Below are positions 18,100 to 27,047 of a stretch of DNA of 64,000 bases, one piece after another. Under the pieces are notes generated by a model, which saw nothing but the letters and a program-made list of their open reading frames with translations, searched no databases and was not told the origin of the DNA. This DNA comes from Vibrio amylolyticus (GTDB lineage: Bacteria > Pseudomonadota > Gammaproteobacteria > Enterobacterales > Vibrionaceae), in the NCBI RefSeq assembly GCF_023145695.1, contig NZ_JAJHVV010000006.1, positions 294,792 through 358,791 on the forward strand, written 5' to 3'. A program made the translations under genes and the position numbers. Position 1 is the first letter of the stretch. Every line of letters begins with the position of its first letter.

Positions 18100-20340
18100 A
18101 TGGCGCTTATTGATGAATTGAAAGAGATATTGCGACAAATGGCACCCTATGGTTGGGGCGATCTATTTAGTCAGCATGGGCTGGATATATGCGCTTCAGA
18201 CCTGTCTTCTGAACTTCAAAAACCACTGTACATTAATCGATTGATTCCTGGTTTTCGAGAGTTCGCTAAGGAAGGTAATAAGGCTATTACACCATCGAAA
18301 CCCGCGCATAGTTTGTTGTATCATGCTTTCGCCTCACCGCTCGTGATGTGGGCAGACACAGAAAAAAAGGTTCCTTTAACCAAATTTCCTTCGTTACATG
18401 CGCTAAATGTAATTGAAAACAATGTTTACGCCCTAGCGAACTTGAAACTACACCAGTTACAGAAACACTTAGATTCAAGTGAATGTGCTGTGGTTGTGTT
18501 CGCCAATCAATACCGAGTTTCGAATGAAACCGTTCACAAGAAGCATGCCGACATGGTGTACTCTCGAACGGGGATCACTCGGGTAGGAAATGCCCCTCCA
18601 TTCTACGATGAAAAACGACGGAGTTTTGTCTCGAGATTCGCTGACGATACTCACCGCACTCGCGTCTTGCCTGCTAAGTTCGATGCCTATCTAGCAATGA
18701 AGGTAAAAGGCAGTAAATCCATATTAGGACATCGCTTTAATGTGGGTGAGCGAGGCGATCCTTTTTCCTCTTATCAAGATGAACAGTTGGAATTCTGGGT
18801 GCCGATCCACAAACTCTTTAATGGGAGTGAATGCGTAAAAGGCTTAAACTTAGATCTTGAATATTCAACATATCACGCCAACGAAAAAATTAAGAAGGTA
18901 CATGATTTTCTGTCGGACGGTATGGCTCTAAAAGTTGGCAGCAAACCAGAACAGCGGGGTGACTATCCGTTCAAAATAAATGAAAATATTGCAGATTATG
19001 ACGCTGAGTTGGGAATACTGTGTCCAACCATACACGCCGAATTGATACAGGTAGCTAAATCTGTCGAAAAACTGGTTGGGCTCAGAAAGCCTTTTTCACT
19101 TCCCCTGGTGAAGAAACGCCACCTAATTAATTTATGTCACTCTAGCCTACGTTTGATGCCTCGCGCTGTCGCCATTGCTAGTCGAATGAAAGCAGGCGAA
19201 AACTTGTCTATTTTTCCTCGATCGACACCAGAGCTTTTGTACATAAGGCATGCCATCAAAAACCAATTCACAGGGATGACTCAAGATGTAAACTGGCAAG
19301 ATGATCTCAAGACCTTCCTAGAAACAAACGAAGATAACATTCTTCATTATGTGGATCACACTGGGGACGGGTACGTCAAGGTATCGGCCATTTATGGCGG
19401 AGGGAGACTAAACCGTTGTCTCAATATTGCGGCTTACTCCATTGTTTCAGCACCGGATTTACTACCGTATTGTCGACAAACCGAAATATTCGATAACAAG
19501 GATATCAAGCCCCTTTGGTCTGCACTTCCTTTCGCTTTGTCAGACACACGTTTACTCCCTAATATACAAAGCCACCCTGTTCTTTATCATGATCATATTG
19601 GCCTTTTAGATACTTGTACGGCCATCCTTTCAACGCGTGGAAATGGAAAGCGGATTCAGACTAAGTCAGAAGGAAATGGGCAACAGATATCTTATCTTCC
19701 GGATAGTGCGACGGGGGTGTTCTGTGCTGGGTGGGATACAAGTTTTGATGTGTTCTATTACCAAGGTGTTTACACCCCGCATCTTGCAGGATATGGGATA
19801 GCGAGTCCTTATTCCGAAGCGGCTGCAGGTGCGTTTTCGTTAAGATCTGGAATTAAGCCCGATATTACGCGTTCATTTTGGTCAAACCACAATTATAAAT
19901 ACACCGTGGTGCCTTTAACGGATCAAGAAATAGGGGTGAATGGTGGAGTGGGCTGGGATGGTGAAATCGGTCCTATTTTGTTTACCGAAGATGAAAGACT
20001 GTTGGTTTCGTACGCGGATTTCGACAGAGTAGATTACACAAAGAACACCATAGGACATCGGATAAATTACGACATCCTTGCCCGAATTGACACTAAAGAA
20101 TACGTGGAACGAATTAAGAACTTTGCTTTAGTGAAAAGAGACCCTAGGGTCACGATAAAAATGAAACTGTTGAGCTACATAATCACCCACACTAACGATG
20201 TTCGAGTTGAACGTTATCTATTCTCAGAAGTTATTGATACCGGCCGTCGAGATTGCTTTCGAGTGATCGCCGAACGTAAACATTCTGTTTGTTTAGAGCT
20301 AACGAGCCCACCAGGGTCTTTACGTGCACTCCCCATTTGA
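18100..20340 (+). CDS. Large protein of unknown family in the YcaO locus
   Basis: 746-aa, apparently soluble (no signal peptide or membrane helix). I cannot assign a family. Features seen: a basic, His-rich early third (HLLY, VHKKHADMV), FNVGERGDPF and QLEFWVPIHKLFNG in the middle, and a Gly-rich late segment (GVNGGVGWDGEIGPILF) suggesting beta structure. Strong start: GGGAGGAAAATA before the ATG. It stands between divergent YcaO1 and the exporter operon, so it may be a tailoring enzyme, a scaffold, or a peptide-binding partner of the YcaO proteins; this is inference from position only. Confidence 0.7.
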   Translation: MALIDELKEILRQMAPYGWGDLFSQHGLDICASDLSSELQKPLYINRLIPGFREFAKEGNKAITPSKPAHSLLYHAFASPLVMWADTEKKVPLTKFPSLHALNVIENNVYALANLKLHQLQKHLDSSECAVVVFANQYRVSNETVHKKHADMVYSRTGITRVGNAPPFYDEKRRSFVSRFADDTHRTRVLPAKFDAYLAMKVKGSKSILGHRFNVGERGDPFSSYQDEQLEFWVPIHKLFNGSECVKGLNLDLEYSTYHANEKIKKVHDFLSDGMALKVGSKPEQRGDYPFKINENIADYDAELGILCPTIHAELIQVAKSVEKLVGLRKPFSLPLVKKRHLINLCHSSLRLMPRAVAIASRMKAGENLSIFPRSTPELLYIRHAIKNQFTGMTQDVNWQDDLKTFLETNEDNILHYVDHTGDGYVKVSAIYGGGRLNRCLNIAAYSIVSAPDLLPYCRQTEIFDNKDIKPLWSALPFALSDTRLLPNIQSHPVLYHDHIGLLDTCTAILSTRGNGKRIQTKSEGNGQQISYLPDSATGVFCAGWDTSFDVFYYQGVYTPHLAGYGIASPYSEAAAGAFSLRSGIKPDITRSFWSNHNYKYTVVPLTDQEIGVNGGVGWDGEIGPILFTEDERLLVSYADFDRVDYTKNTIGHRINYDILARIDTKEYVERIKNFALVKRDPRVTIKMKLLSYIITHTNDVRVERYLFSEVIDTGRRDCFRVIAERKHSVCLELTSPPGSLRALPI

Positions 20341-20632
20341 AGTACGGAATGAACGAGCCCGCTCGGCAGGACGAAAAATGCCGTCAATTGCTGTTGGTCA
20401 TTGTAAGGCGCCTCTCACAGTCTCTTTAATTCGGTTTACTTCTCTGTCCGTGTCAGATTGAGGCTTTGATTTCGAATCCACGAACAGAAATTTGGTTAAG
20501 CATAACGTTAACTCCCAGCTTAGGTTGATTCAGCATCTAATGAAAAGACGAAGCAGGTAAATAGATATTGAACATCACTACAATTTTGTATCCATGCGAT
20601 GTTCACAGACAACACAACAATAATTGGTATCA
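20341..20632. other. Leader region of the exporter operon
   Basis: 292 bp before the exporter. A 26-codon ORF (20349-20429) is present but lacks a good ribosome site. No terminator was recognised after the 746-aa gene, so co-transcription with the exporter is possible. Confidence 0.4.
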
Positions 20633-21775
20633 ATGATGGCAAAAACTTGGCTGGTCTCTGCTGTGAGCGCTACATTGCTAGGCGGTGGCGTTTATTTTTA
20701 TTTGCAATCTTCGGTTCAGCCGAATGATTTCACTACACTTCCTGCAGTAGTAAGAACCATTGAAAAACAAGCCATAGCGGTCGGCAATATTGTTCCGGCG
20801 CACTCGGTGTTAATTAAGTCGCAGATTAACGGCATCGTGGGCGAAATCTACGTCAAAGTTGGTGAGGAAGTTAAACAGGGCCAACCGTTGATTAAAGTGC
20901 GTCCAAATCCAACCCCTCAAGCACTTACGCTAGCTTCTACGGAGTTGAAGCGTAGCGAAGCGGACTTGGAATCGCACAAACAAAAACTGGCTAACTTGGA
21001 AGGCTTGGTGAAGCAGAAAATCATCCCCAAAAACTTTGACGCTTATGTCAGTGCACGTTCGGCGGTGAAATCAGAACAAGCGAACGTCCAACAAAAGCGT
21101 CATAACCTAGAGCTGATCAATAGCGGTGAAGCCTTTATCGGTCACGCTCGTGTGACCTCAACCATCACTGCGTCAATTGATGGCACGGTATTGAATCGCA
21201 AAGTTGAAGTTGGTGAGCCCATCATCTCGACAGAGTCGAGCCAAACCGCGACAGAAATGATGTCATTAGCTGACATGAATAATCTGATCTTTAAAGGTCA
21301 TGTTAGTGAGCATGATGCAGCACAGCTTTCTCAGGGTATGGCGGTAATGGTGACTGTTGCTCCTTATCCCGATGTCGAAATATCGGGCGTGATCACGAAA
21401 GTGGCGATTCAGTCAGAGAGCCTAAACTCTTCAGGCAACAATTCGAAGGGGGAGAAAAGCTTTGATAATGGGTTTGAAGTGGAAGTGGGTGAGCTCAACA
21501 TTCCACAAGACGTTCGACTACGTTCGGGCTTCTCCTCAACCGCTAAAATTACGTTGAAGCGAGCCGAGAATGTAATAACCGTCCCTGAGCGCGCCCTGCA
21601 ATTTGATGGCGATACGCCATACGTGCTGATCCCAGATAGCTCTAAGCAAGGTTTCCGAAGGCAGAAAGTGACGTTGGGCTTGTCCAATGGTATCCATGTT
21701 GAAGTGTTGGATGGTGTCGAATTAGGTGACCAAATTATCGACAACAGCATGATGATGGGAGTACCACATGGTTAA
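20633..21775 (+). CDS. Periplasmic adaptor (HlyD/MacA-type) of a tripartite exporter
   Basis: 380-aa membrane fusion protein. N-terminal anchor helix (TWLVSAVSATLLGGGVYFYL), a lipoyl/barrel-sandwich half (NGIVGEIYVKVGEEVKQGQP), a helical hairpin with Lys/Gln-rich coiled coil at about residues 95-150, the second barrel half (ASIDGTVLNRKVEVGEPI), and beta-barrel regions ending in RALQFDGDTPYV. MacA-type adaptors bridge an ABC permease to an outer-membrane channel. First of five genes with overlapping ends. Start at the ATG-ATG pair at 20633/20636; the upstream TTG at 20624 is unlikely. Confidence 0.9.
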   Translation: MMAKTWLVSAVSATLLGGGVYFYLQSSVQPNDFTTLPAVVRTIEKQAIAVGNIVPAHSVLIKSQINGIVGEIYVKVGEEVKQGQPLIKVRPNPTPQALTLASTELKRSEADLESHKQKLANLEGLVKQKIIPKNFDAYVSARSAVKSEQANVQQKRHNLELINSGEAFIGHARVTSTITASIDGTVLNRKVEVGEPIISTESSQTATEMMSLADMNNLIFKGHVSEHDAAQLSQGMAVMVTVAPYPDVEISGVITKVAIQSESLNSSGNNSKGEKSFDNGFEVEVGELNIPQDVRLRSGFSSTAKITLKRAENVITVPERALQFDGDTPYVLIPDSSKQGFRRQKVTLGLSNGIHVEVLDGVELGDQIIDNSMMMGVPHG

Positions 21776-23027
21776 GTTCCCCCTATCTAGGTTCGGGTGT
21801 TTGATCTTGGCTACGACCGTCAGTTTACCGTGCGACGCGATCTCAATTGAACAAGCTTGGCACCAGACGAAACAAAACGATCCCGGTTACAAAAAGGCCA
21901 AGATAAGTGTCCAAGCTAGTGACGTTGGCGTGGACGCTATGCGAAGTCCACTATTACCCAGTTTGAGTGCAAAGGCATCGGTAGGGTGGAATGAGTCAGC
22001 AACGACCCCCCCTAATTATGGCGCATCCCTTAATCAGACCATTTGGGACAGTAGTGCGTGGTCAGGTTTGGATAAAGCCAAAGCCAATTATATCAAAGCT
22101 AAGTTAAGTCTTACTTTGTATTACAATAACTTAGCAGGAAAACTGCTTTTGTGTTACTTGGATGTGGCAAGTGCACAGAGCGAAATTCAATTGGCGAAAT
22201 CCAAACTAGAAAAATCCAGCAAGCTGCTGATGATTATTGAGAAGCGTTACCTTGCGGGTAAAGTGAAATCGGTCGATGTCGAAGAGATCAGCGCTAATCA
22301 CGTCGAGGCAAAAGCAGGGTTGTTGAATGCTCGAGCTGATCTAGAAGTCAAACGCGTCAAACTGGCGGCGTTAACCAACTTACTCCCGAAAAATGTCGAT
22401 CAAATCCGCACGGAACCTCTCGTTCAACCCCCTATGCGCTTAGAGTCTAAACAGCAGTGGGTGAAGTTAGCTAAAGACAGTAACCCAAAACTCTTGGTAG
22501 CAATACAGAATGTCAAAACCAGTGAGTTAGAGAAAAAGGAGGCGACAGGAGGCTATTACCCAAAGATCACCAGTAGCGTAGCGTATGATAGCAATACCGA
22601 CGAATTTAGCGCCGGCGTTACTCTCGATGTGCCAATTGATATAAACGGCGCGATAAGCGCCAAAGTCGATACCGCATCACTCAACGTTCTCATTGCGAGA
22701 CAAAATTTACGTGAAGTAGAAATCGATATTCAACAACGCGTAACCCAACAGTTTATTCAAGTGGATATCAACTGGGATAGAGTGCTGATCGCGAACGAAC
22801 TAGTAACGTCACACGAGAAAGTGCTGAGTAGTAAAGAGAAGCTCTACGAGGCGGGCTTGACCGAAGTATCGGAAGTGATCAACGCATACAATCAACTGTT
22901 CGAGTCAAAACATAAATTACAAACCCACTTATACAACTATTGGCGTCAACGCATCGGCTTATTGAAGATCGCAGGTAAGTTGGATGATGATTCCATGGCA
23001 TTGATTTCCAAGTTTTTTAGTTCATGA
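21768..23027 (+). CDS. TolC-family outer-membrane efflux protein
   Basis: 419-aa outer-membrane channel protein with a signal peptide (LILATTVSLPCDA) and two halves of alternating long helices and strands. Typical pieces: SIEQAWHQTKQNDPGYKKAK at the mature start, GASLNQTIWDSS..SGLDKAKA in half one, and GVTLDVPIDINGAISAKVDTA in half two. Its ATG overlaps the adaptor stop by 8 nt, showing translational coupling. A dedicated channel inside the operon means the pump need not borrow the housekeeping TolC. Confidence 0.88.
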   Translation: MVKFPLSRFGCLILATTVSLPCDAISIEQAWHQTKQNDPGYKKAKISVQASDVGVDAMRSPLLPSLSAKASVGWNESATTPPNYGASLNQTIWDSSAWSGLDKAKANYIKAKLSLTLYYNNLAGKLLLCYLDVASAQSEIQLAKSKLEKSSKLLMIIEKRYLAGKVKSVDVEEISANHVEAKAGLLNARADLEVKRVKLAALTNLLPKNVDQIRTEPLVQPPMRLESKQQWVKLAKDSNPKLLVAIQNVKTSELEKKEATGGYYPKITSSVAYDSNTDEFSAGVTLDVPIDINGAISAKVDTASLNVLIARQNLREVEIDIQQRVTQQFIQVDINWDRVLIANELVTSHEKVLSSKEKLYEAGLTEVSEVINAYNQLFESKHKLQTHLYNYWRQRIGLLKIAGKLDDDSMALISKFFSS

Positions 23028-24238
23028 CAAGTTTATTACAGCAAACATGGCAAACGCTGGTGGCGCATCGTGTGAAAAGTATGTTGGCCATTATTGCCAT
23101 TACTTGGGGGGTGATATCCGTCGTGGTGCTTATCGCGTTGGGTGAGGGCTTTTATCGCTATCAAATTCAGCAGTTGTCGTTTATGGCCAAGAATGTGCAA
23201 CCTGCGTACCCACGGAGCACGAGTAAACCTTGGCAAGGAATGCCTTCAAGACGCCTAATTCATATTTCGCAAGAGAAGGTCGATATGATCACACAGTCAG
23301 GTTTTGTCGAGGCGGCAGTCAGCGTTTACGCCAAAATGGATGCGATCGTAACCAACGACAAAGGACAGAGCTTAACAAACTATGTGAACGGCATCTCACC
23401 GGCTCACTTCTCTATGACGCTACAAAAGCTAGAACCAGGCTCTCGCAACTTTTCACCAAGTGATATGGCCAACCACACACGCGTTGCTGTGTTAGGCGCT
23501 CATATCGCACAAGTGAGTGAAATCCACATTGGGCAAAAGATCAAAGTAAATGGAATCCCTTTTAGGGTGATAGGTATCATAAAAGACGAAGACGCAAGCA
23601 GCATATATATTAACGGCCAGATCGTTTTTATCCCTTATACCACGTATCTCGACTTGTGGGAGGATAAGCCAAGCTCGCTGATGTTAAAACCTATCAGCGG
23701 TATGGCGGAGCCGGTTTTTCGACAGGCCATCGTCACCTTTTATGCAAAGCAATTGAACTTTGATCCCACAGATAACGAAGCCCTTTACCTACCGGACTCG
23801 AGTGAAGGCCGCGCCCTGTATGAGAGTATTTTTCGGGGCATTCAACTCTTTCTTGGTGCAAGCGGAGCAATGACCATGGCGGTTGGTGCGCTTGGAGTGG
23901 CTAACATTATGTTCCTTTCTGTAACGGAACGGACGAGAGAAATCGGTGTGCGATTAGCGATTGGTGCCACACAAAAATCGATACTTACTCAATTTATATT
24001 TGAAGGATTGTTTTTGGTTATGGTCGGCACCGTGTTTGGCTTGACGATTGCCTATATGACGGTTGATTTACTTGCGTTTATGGCTTTGCCTAATTGGCTA
24101 GGGTCTCCCGTTATCACGCCTAATTCCATTGTTTGGTCATTATTAGTGACACTTGTTCTAGCATTGTTGGCGTCTTATTTCCCTGCAAGAAGAGCATCGC
24201 GTCTTGCGCCAGTGGTGGCTTTGAGTGCGAGGGCATAA
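23024..24238 (+). CDS. MacB/FtsX-type ABC permease 1
   Basis: 404-aa permease without its own ATPase domain. A first helix near residues 17-40 (SMLAIIAITWGVISVVVLIALGEG), a large periplasmic MacB-PCD-type domain, then three helices (ASGAMTMAVGALGVANIMFL, FEGLFLVMVGTVFGLTIAYM, SLLVTLVLALLASYFPARRA). The TERTREIGVRLAIGAT motif is the FtsX-family cytosolic coupling loop. Start ATGA overlaps the TolC stop. Such mechanotransmission pumps act on substrates already in the periplasm. Confidence 0.9.
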   Translation: MTSLLQQTWQTLVAHRVKSMLAIIAITWGVISVVVLIALGEGFYRYQIQQLSFMAKNVQPAYPRSTSKPWQGMPSRRLIHISQEKVDMITQSGFVEAAVSVYAKMDAIVTNDKGQSLTNYVNGISPAHFSMTLQKLEPGSRNFSPSDMANHTRVAVLGAHIAQVSEIHIGQKIKVNGIPFRVIGIIKDEDASSIYINGQIVFIPYTTYLDLWEDKPSSLMLKPISGMAEPVFRQAIVTFYAKQLNFDPTDNEALYLPDSSEGRALYESIFRGIQLFLGASGAMTMAVGALGVANIMFLSVTERTREIGVRLAIGATQKSILTQFIFEGLFLVMVGTVFGLTIAYMTVDLLAFMALPNWLGSPVITPNSIVWSLLVTLVLALLASYFPARRASRLAPVVALSARA

Positions 24239-24240
24239 TC

Positions 24241-25524
24241 ATGTTGTTACCAATGAGACAAATATTTCAAGAGATGGCCGCAGAAAAACTTCGTTTGGGA
24301 TTGACCATTGTTGCTGTCACATGGGCGACACTGTGTATCGCAGCCATGTTGGCGGTGGGCGAAGGCATTCTCCAGGGCGTAATGAGAACGGCGAAAAATG
24401 GGAACGGTAACCTGATTCATTTGAGCGCTGGCCGGATAAGCGTCGATTATAGCGCGTTTTACGCAGGCAAATTAATGACCTTAAAATTGGACGATACGGA
24501 AGTGATTCAAGCTCTCCCTGAAGTGAAAAGCGTTTCACCAACGGCAAGGTGGACGGAGCGTATTACCCATGGTGACCGCAGCGCATGGCATGAACCATTG
24601 GCCGTGACAACAGAATATGCCTCCATGACGAATCTAGTCCCAATGGAGGGGGGGCGCTGGCTAAACCCGTTTGACCAAAAGCACAGACGCAAAGTCGTTG
24701 TATTGGGTTACACGTTGGCTGCAAACTTGTTCAACTCTTCCAATGAGTTCTCATGGTCTGCTCCAGAGGTATTACAAAGCGACCCTGTTGGAAAAACGAT
24801 AAAGATTGGCAGTGAAGCGTTCACTGTGATTGGCGTGTTAAAAAAAAACAGTGCTCGAGTCGAGCTGGGCGAACAGATCAATTATTCCAGCTTTGTGCCA
24901 TTAACAACGTGGAAGCGTTTTTATCTCAATGGTGAAATCGAAGGCATTAATGTCGAGCCACAAGCGAGCGCAGACCGAAAAAAACTTGCAGCCACTATTC
25001 GCCAAATCATGGCTCGTAAATATGGCGTCAGCAGCAGTGATACTCAGGCGGTGCAAATTATAGATATGCTCCTACGCCAAAAAAGCATGCAGCAATTCTT
25101 GATTGGCTTACAAAGCTTCCTTGGCATCATTGGTTTTGTCACGCTTGCTGTAGCGGGGGTCGGGATTGCTAATGTGATGTATGCCACTGTGAAGCGATCT
25201 ACCCGAGACATAGGCGTGCGAATGGCCGTCGGTGCGACTCCTACCGCCATTCGTCTGCACTATTTAGTGCAATCTTTGATGACCATGATGTTAGGCGGCG
25301 TATTGGGTTTGGGCGTCACTTATGCGCTTGTATCGGTAATAGGCGCGATAAGTCTAGAAGGAAACAAGCTCTATGAGGAATTAGGCAAACCAGTCCCTGA
25401 ACTGTCTTGGGGCGTTGTTGCAATTGTGATTTCCACCTTAGTGATCGTTGGCGTCGTATCTGCTTGGCTGCCAGCGCACCGAGCCGCAAAAGTGAGCCCA
25501 TTGGAGGCATTACAAAGTGAATAG
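24241..25524 (+). CDS. MacB/FtsX-type ABC permease 2
   Basis: 427-aa second permease with the same four-helix topology and coupling loop (KRSTRDIGVRMAVGATPTAI) and a C-terminal [17 protein letters not shown], as usual for the family. It is only moderately similar to permease 1, so the pump is probably a heterodimer rather than the MacB homodimer. ATG at 24241 is 3 nt after the preceding gene. The gene's 3' end overlaps the ATPase start. Confidence 0.9.
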   Translation: MLLPMRQIFQEMAAEKLRLGLTIVAVTWATLCIAAMLAVGEGILQGVMRTAKNGNGNLIHLSAGRISVDYSAFYAGKLMTLKLDDTEVIQALPEVKSVSPTARWTERITHGDRSAWHEPLAVTTEYASMTNLVPMEGGRWLNPFDQKHRRKVVVLGYTLAANLFNSSNEFSWSAPEVLQSDPVGKTIKIGSEAFTVIGVLKKNSARVELGEQINYSSFVPLTTWKRFYLNGEIEGINVEPQASADRKKLAATIRQIMARKYGVSSSDTQAVQIIDMLLRQKSMQQFLIGLQSFLGIIGFVTLAVAGVGIANVMYATVKRSTRDIGVRMAVGATPTAIRLHYLVQSLMTMMLGGVLGLGVTYALVSVIGAISLEGNKLYEELGKPVPELSWGVVAIVISTLVIVGVVSAWLPAHRAAKVSPLEALQSE

Positions 25525-26233
25525 CAAAAACTCTGGAAAGCACATATCGTGTAAGCCGCTTGTTGAGCTCACCAATATATGTAAATACTATTCAAGCGGA
25601 GAAACGGAAGTACGCGCATTAGATGGCGTTGACTTAACCATTAAACAAGGTGAATTTCTGGCCATTCTTGGTCCCTCGGGCTCAGGAAAATCGACATTGA
25701 TGAACATGCTTGGCTGTCTAGATAAACCGACCGACGGACAATACCAACTTGGTGGTCAAAATGTGGCGATCCAAAGTGCAAATGAGTTAGCAAGGATTCG
25801 AAACCAGAAGGTAGGGTTTGTATTCCAGAGTTTTAATTTACTGGAATACGCGACTGCATTGGATAATGTCGCATTGCCTTTGGTGTATTCGGGTATCAAA
25901 GCGAAAGAGCGTCGCCAACGTGCAGCCAAATTATTAGAGCAAGTAGGGTTAGGTGACCGCTTAAACCACAAACCAAATCAACTCTCAGGCGGCCAAAAGC
26001 AACGAGTCGCCATAGCTAGAGCTCTCGTCAACGATCCCGAGATCATCCTAGCTGATGAGCCAACAGGAGCGCTAGATTCAAAATCTGGTGCGGGGGTTTT
26101 AGCTTTGTTTAATCAACTCCACTGCGAAGGCAGAACTCTTATCATCGTTACCCACGATAACGCCTTAGCAGACCATACCAAGCGTATTATCACGATTAAA
26201 GACGGCATGGTGGTTTCGGATACCGAGAGGTAG
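25517..26233 (+). CDS. MacB/LolD-type ABC transporter ATPase
   Basis: 238-aa cytosolic ATPase. Walker [11 protein letters not shown]-loop VFQSFNLL, signature LSGGQKQR, Walker [13 protein letters not shown], switch His in IVTHD. It belongs to the three-component lipoprotein/macrolide/peptide exporter subgroup by the [17 protein letters not shown] opening. GTG start overlapping the permease 2 stop by 8 nt. With the adaptor, channel and two permeases it completes the exporter, whose cargo is presumably the YcaO-locus product. Confidence 0.93.
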   Translation: MNSKNSGKHISCKPLVELTNICKYYSSGETEVRALDGVDLTIKQGEFLAILGPSGSGKSTLMNMLGCLDKPTDGQYQLGGQNVAIQSANELARIRNQKVGFVFQSFNLLEYATALDNVALPLVYSGIKAKERRQRAAKLLEQVGLGDRLNHKPNQLSGGQKQRVAIARALVNDPEIILADEPTGALDSKSGAGVLALFNQLHCEGRTLIIVTHDNALADHTKRIITIKDGMVVSDTER

Positions 26234-26391
26234 TCGCGACGTTCACTAAGTTGTTATAAACGGTTTACCGTGATCGATGAGCGATATCAAGTGCCAACCA
26301 CAACGTAAAAAGCGTACTGAGCGAAATAGGAAGCCCTAGCGCTTCCAGTTACTTCTATTCGCGTCGTCACGTTAATTAATGAGCTTGCCCA

Positions 26392-26655
26392 ATGATCATC
26401 AACAGCCAAGTCAGGGGGCACAAAAGCCGCTCTCGCTATCTAATGATGACCATTGCTAATGGGATTGATAAAATTGAATCAAGAAGTTCTGATTCAATAA
26501 TTGTTGAGTTCAGAAATGAGAGGAATAAAGAGGCTACAGAACGCTCTATTGGGGGAACGCTCTGTAGCCAAACACAGCAAGTAGTCGAAGGAGACCAGAA
26601 TGTAACAGCACTTCCTTGCGCGGTATTATACTGTTATTGCTGCGTACAACCATGA
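26392..26655 (+). CDS. Candidate Cys-rich precursor peptide
   Basis: 87-codon ORF (or 70 codons from the ATG at 26443) in the gap after the exporter ATPase. The N-terminal part is charged and leader-like; a Gly-Gly occurs in ERSIGGT, followed by a C-terminal stretch with five Cys ending PCAVLYCYCCVQP. A Cys-rich tail after a leader is what a YcaO-modified precursor would look like. Against it: no good ribosome binding site for either ATG, and a stable hairpin (26531-26571) lies inside the frame. No homologue recognised. Treat as a hypothesis. Confidence 0.35.
   Translation: MIINSQVRGHKSRSRYLMMTIANGIDKIESRSSDSIIVEFRNERNKEATERSIGGTLCSQTQQVVEGDQNVTALPCAVLYCYCCVQP
26531..26571. other. GGCTACAG hairpin
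   Basis: Inverted repeat GGCTACAGAACG...CGCTCTGTAGCC (11 of 12 pairs). On the minus strand it is followed by TCTTTATT. A second hairpin with the same outer stem lies at 56681. Confidence 0.5.
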
Positions 26656-26757
26656 ATAAACAAACGGTGGGAATGTCGTTGGGCAGAACGACACAGGCTA
26701 GGCTGTACCCGCTCATTTAATCACACCGCCAACGATGACAGGTATTAAAGGGTGGGT

Positions 26758-26782
26758 GTAGTAATTAATGGGTAATTAATGG
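26758..26782. promoter_or_regulatory. AT-rich repeated box, candidate operator
   Basis: TAATTAATGGG followed by TAATTAATGG: a tandem copy resembling the dyads near the YcaO genes. The 26656-27047 stretch otherwise holds only a 22-codon ORF overlapping the previous stop (26652) and a 21-codon ORF (26993-27058) overlapping the hsdM start. Confidence 0.35.
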
Positions 26783-27047
26783 CAACACTCAGAAAACACG
26801 CTAACTACCCAGCATAACAAATGCTGCTGAATGTCTACTTTGAAAATTAGACTCAATTGACCGGATAAAAATGAAATTGAAGACGGAAAGCGGCGGTTTT
26901 ATCAAGGCATAATTTATTCATAACTAATTACCCATCCTTAGACGCTGAGGCTAACCTATTTGCTCATTAAAGGTAATGACAAGGTTATTTTTATGAGTAT
27001 GAAGACGTTTGATATAGAGGTCGACGGATTACCGTTGATGAGCGCCT

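Noticed and set aside
20349..20429. 26-codon ORF before the exporter as a precursor peptide
   Set aside because: No ribosome binding site, basic random-looking composition, and only one Cys.
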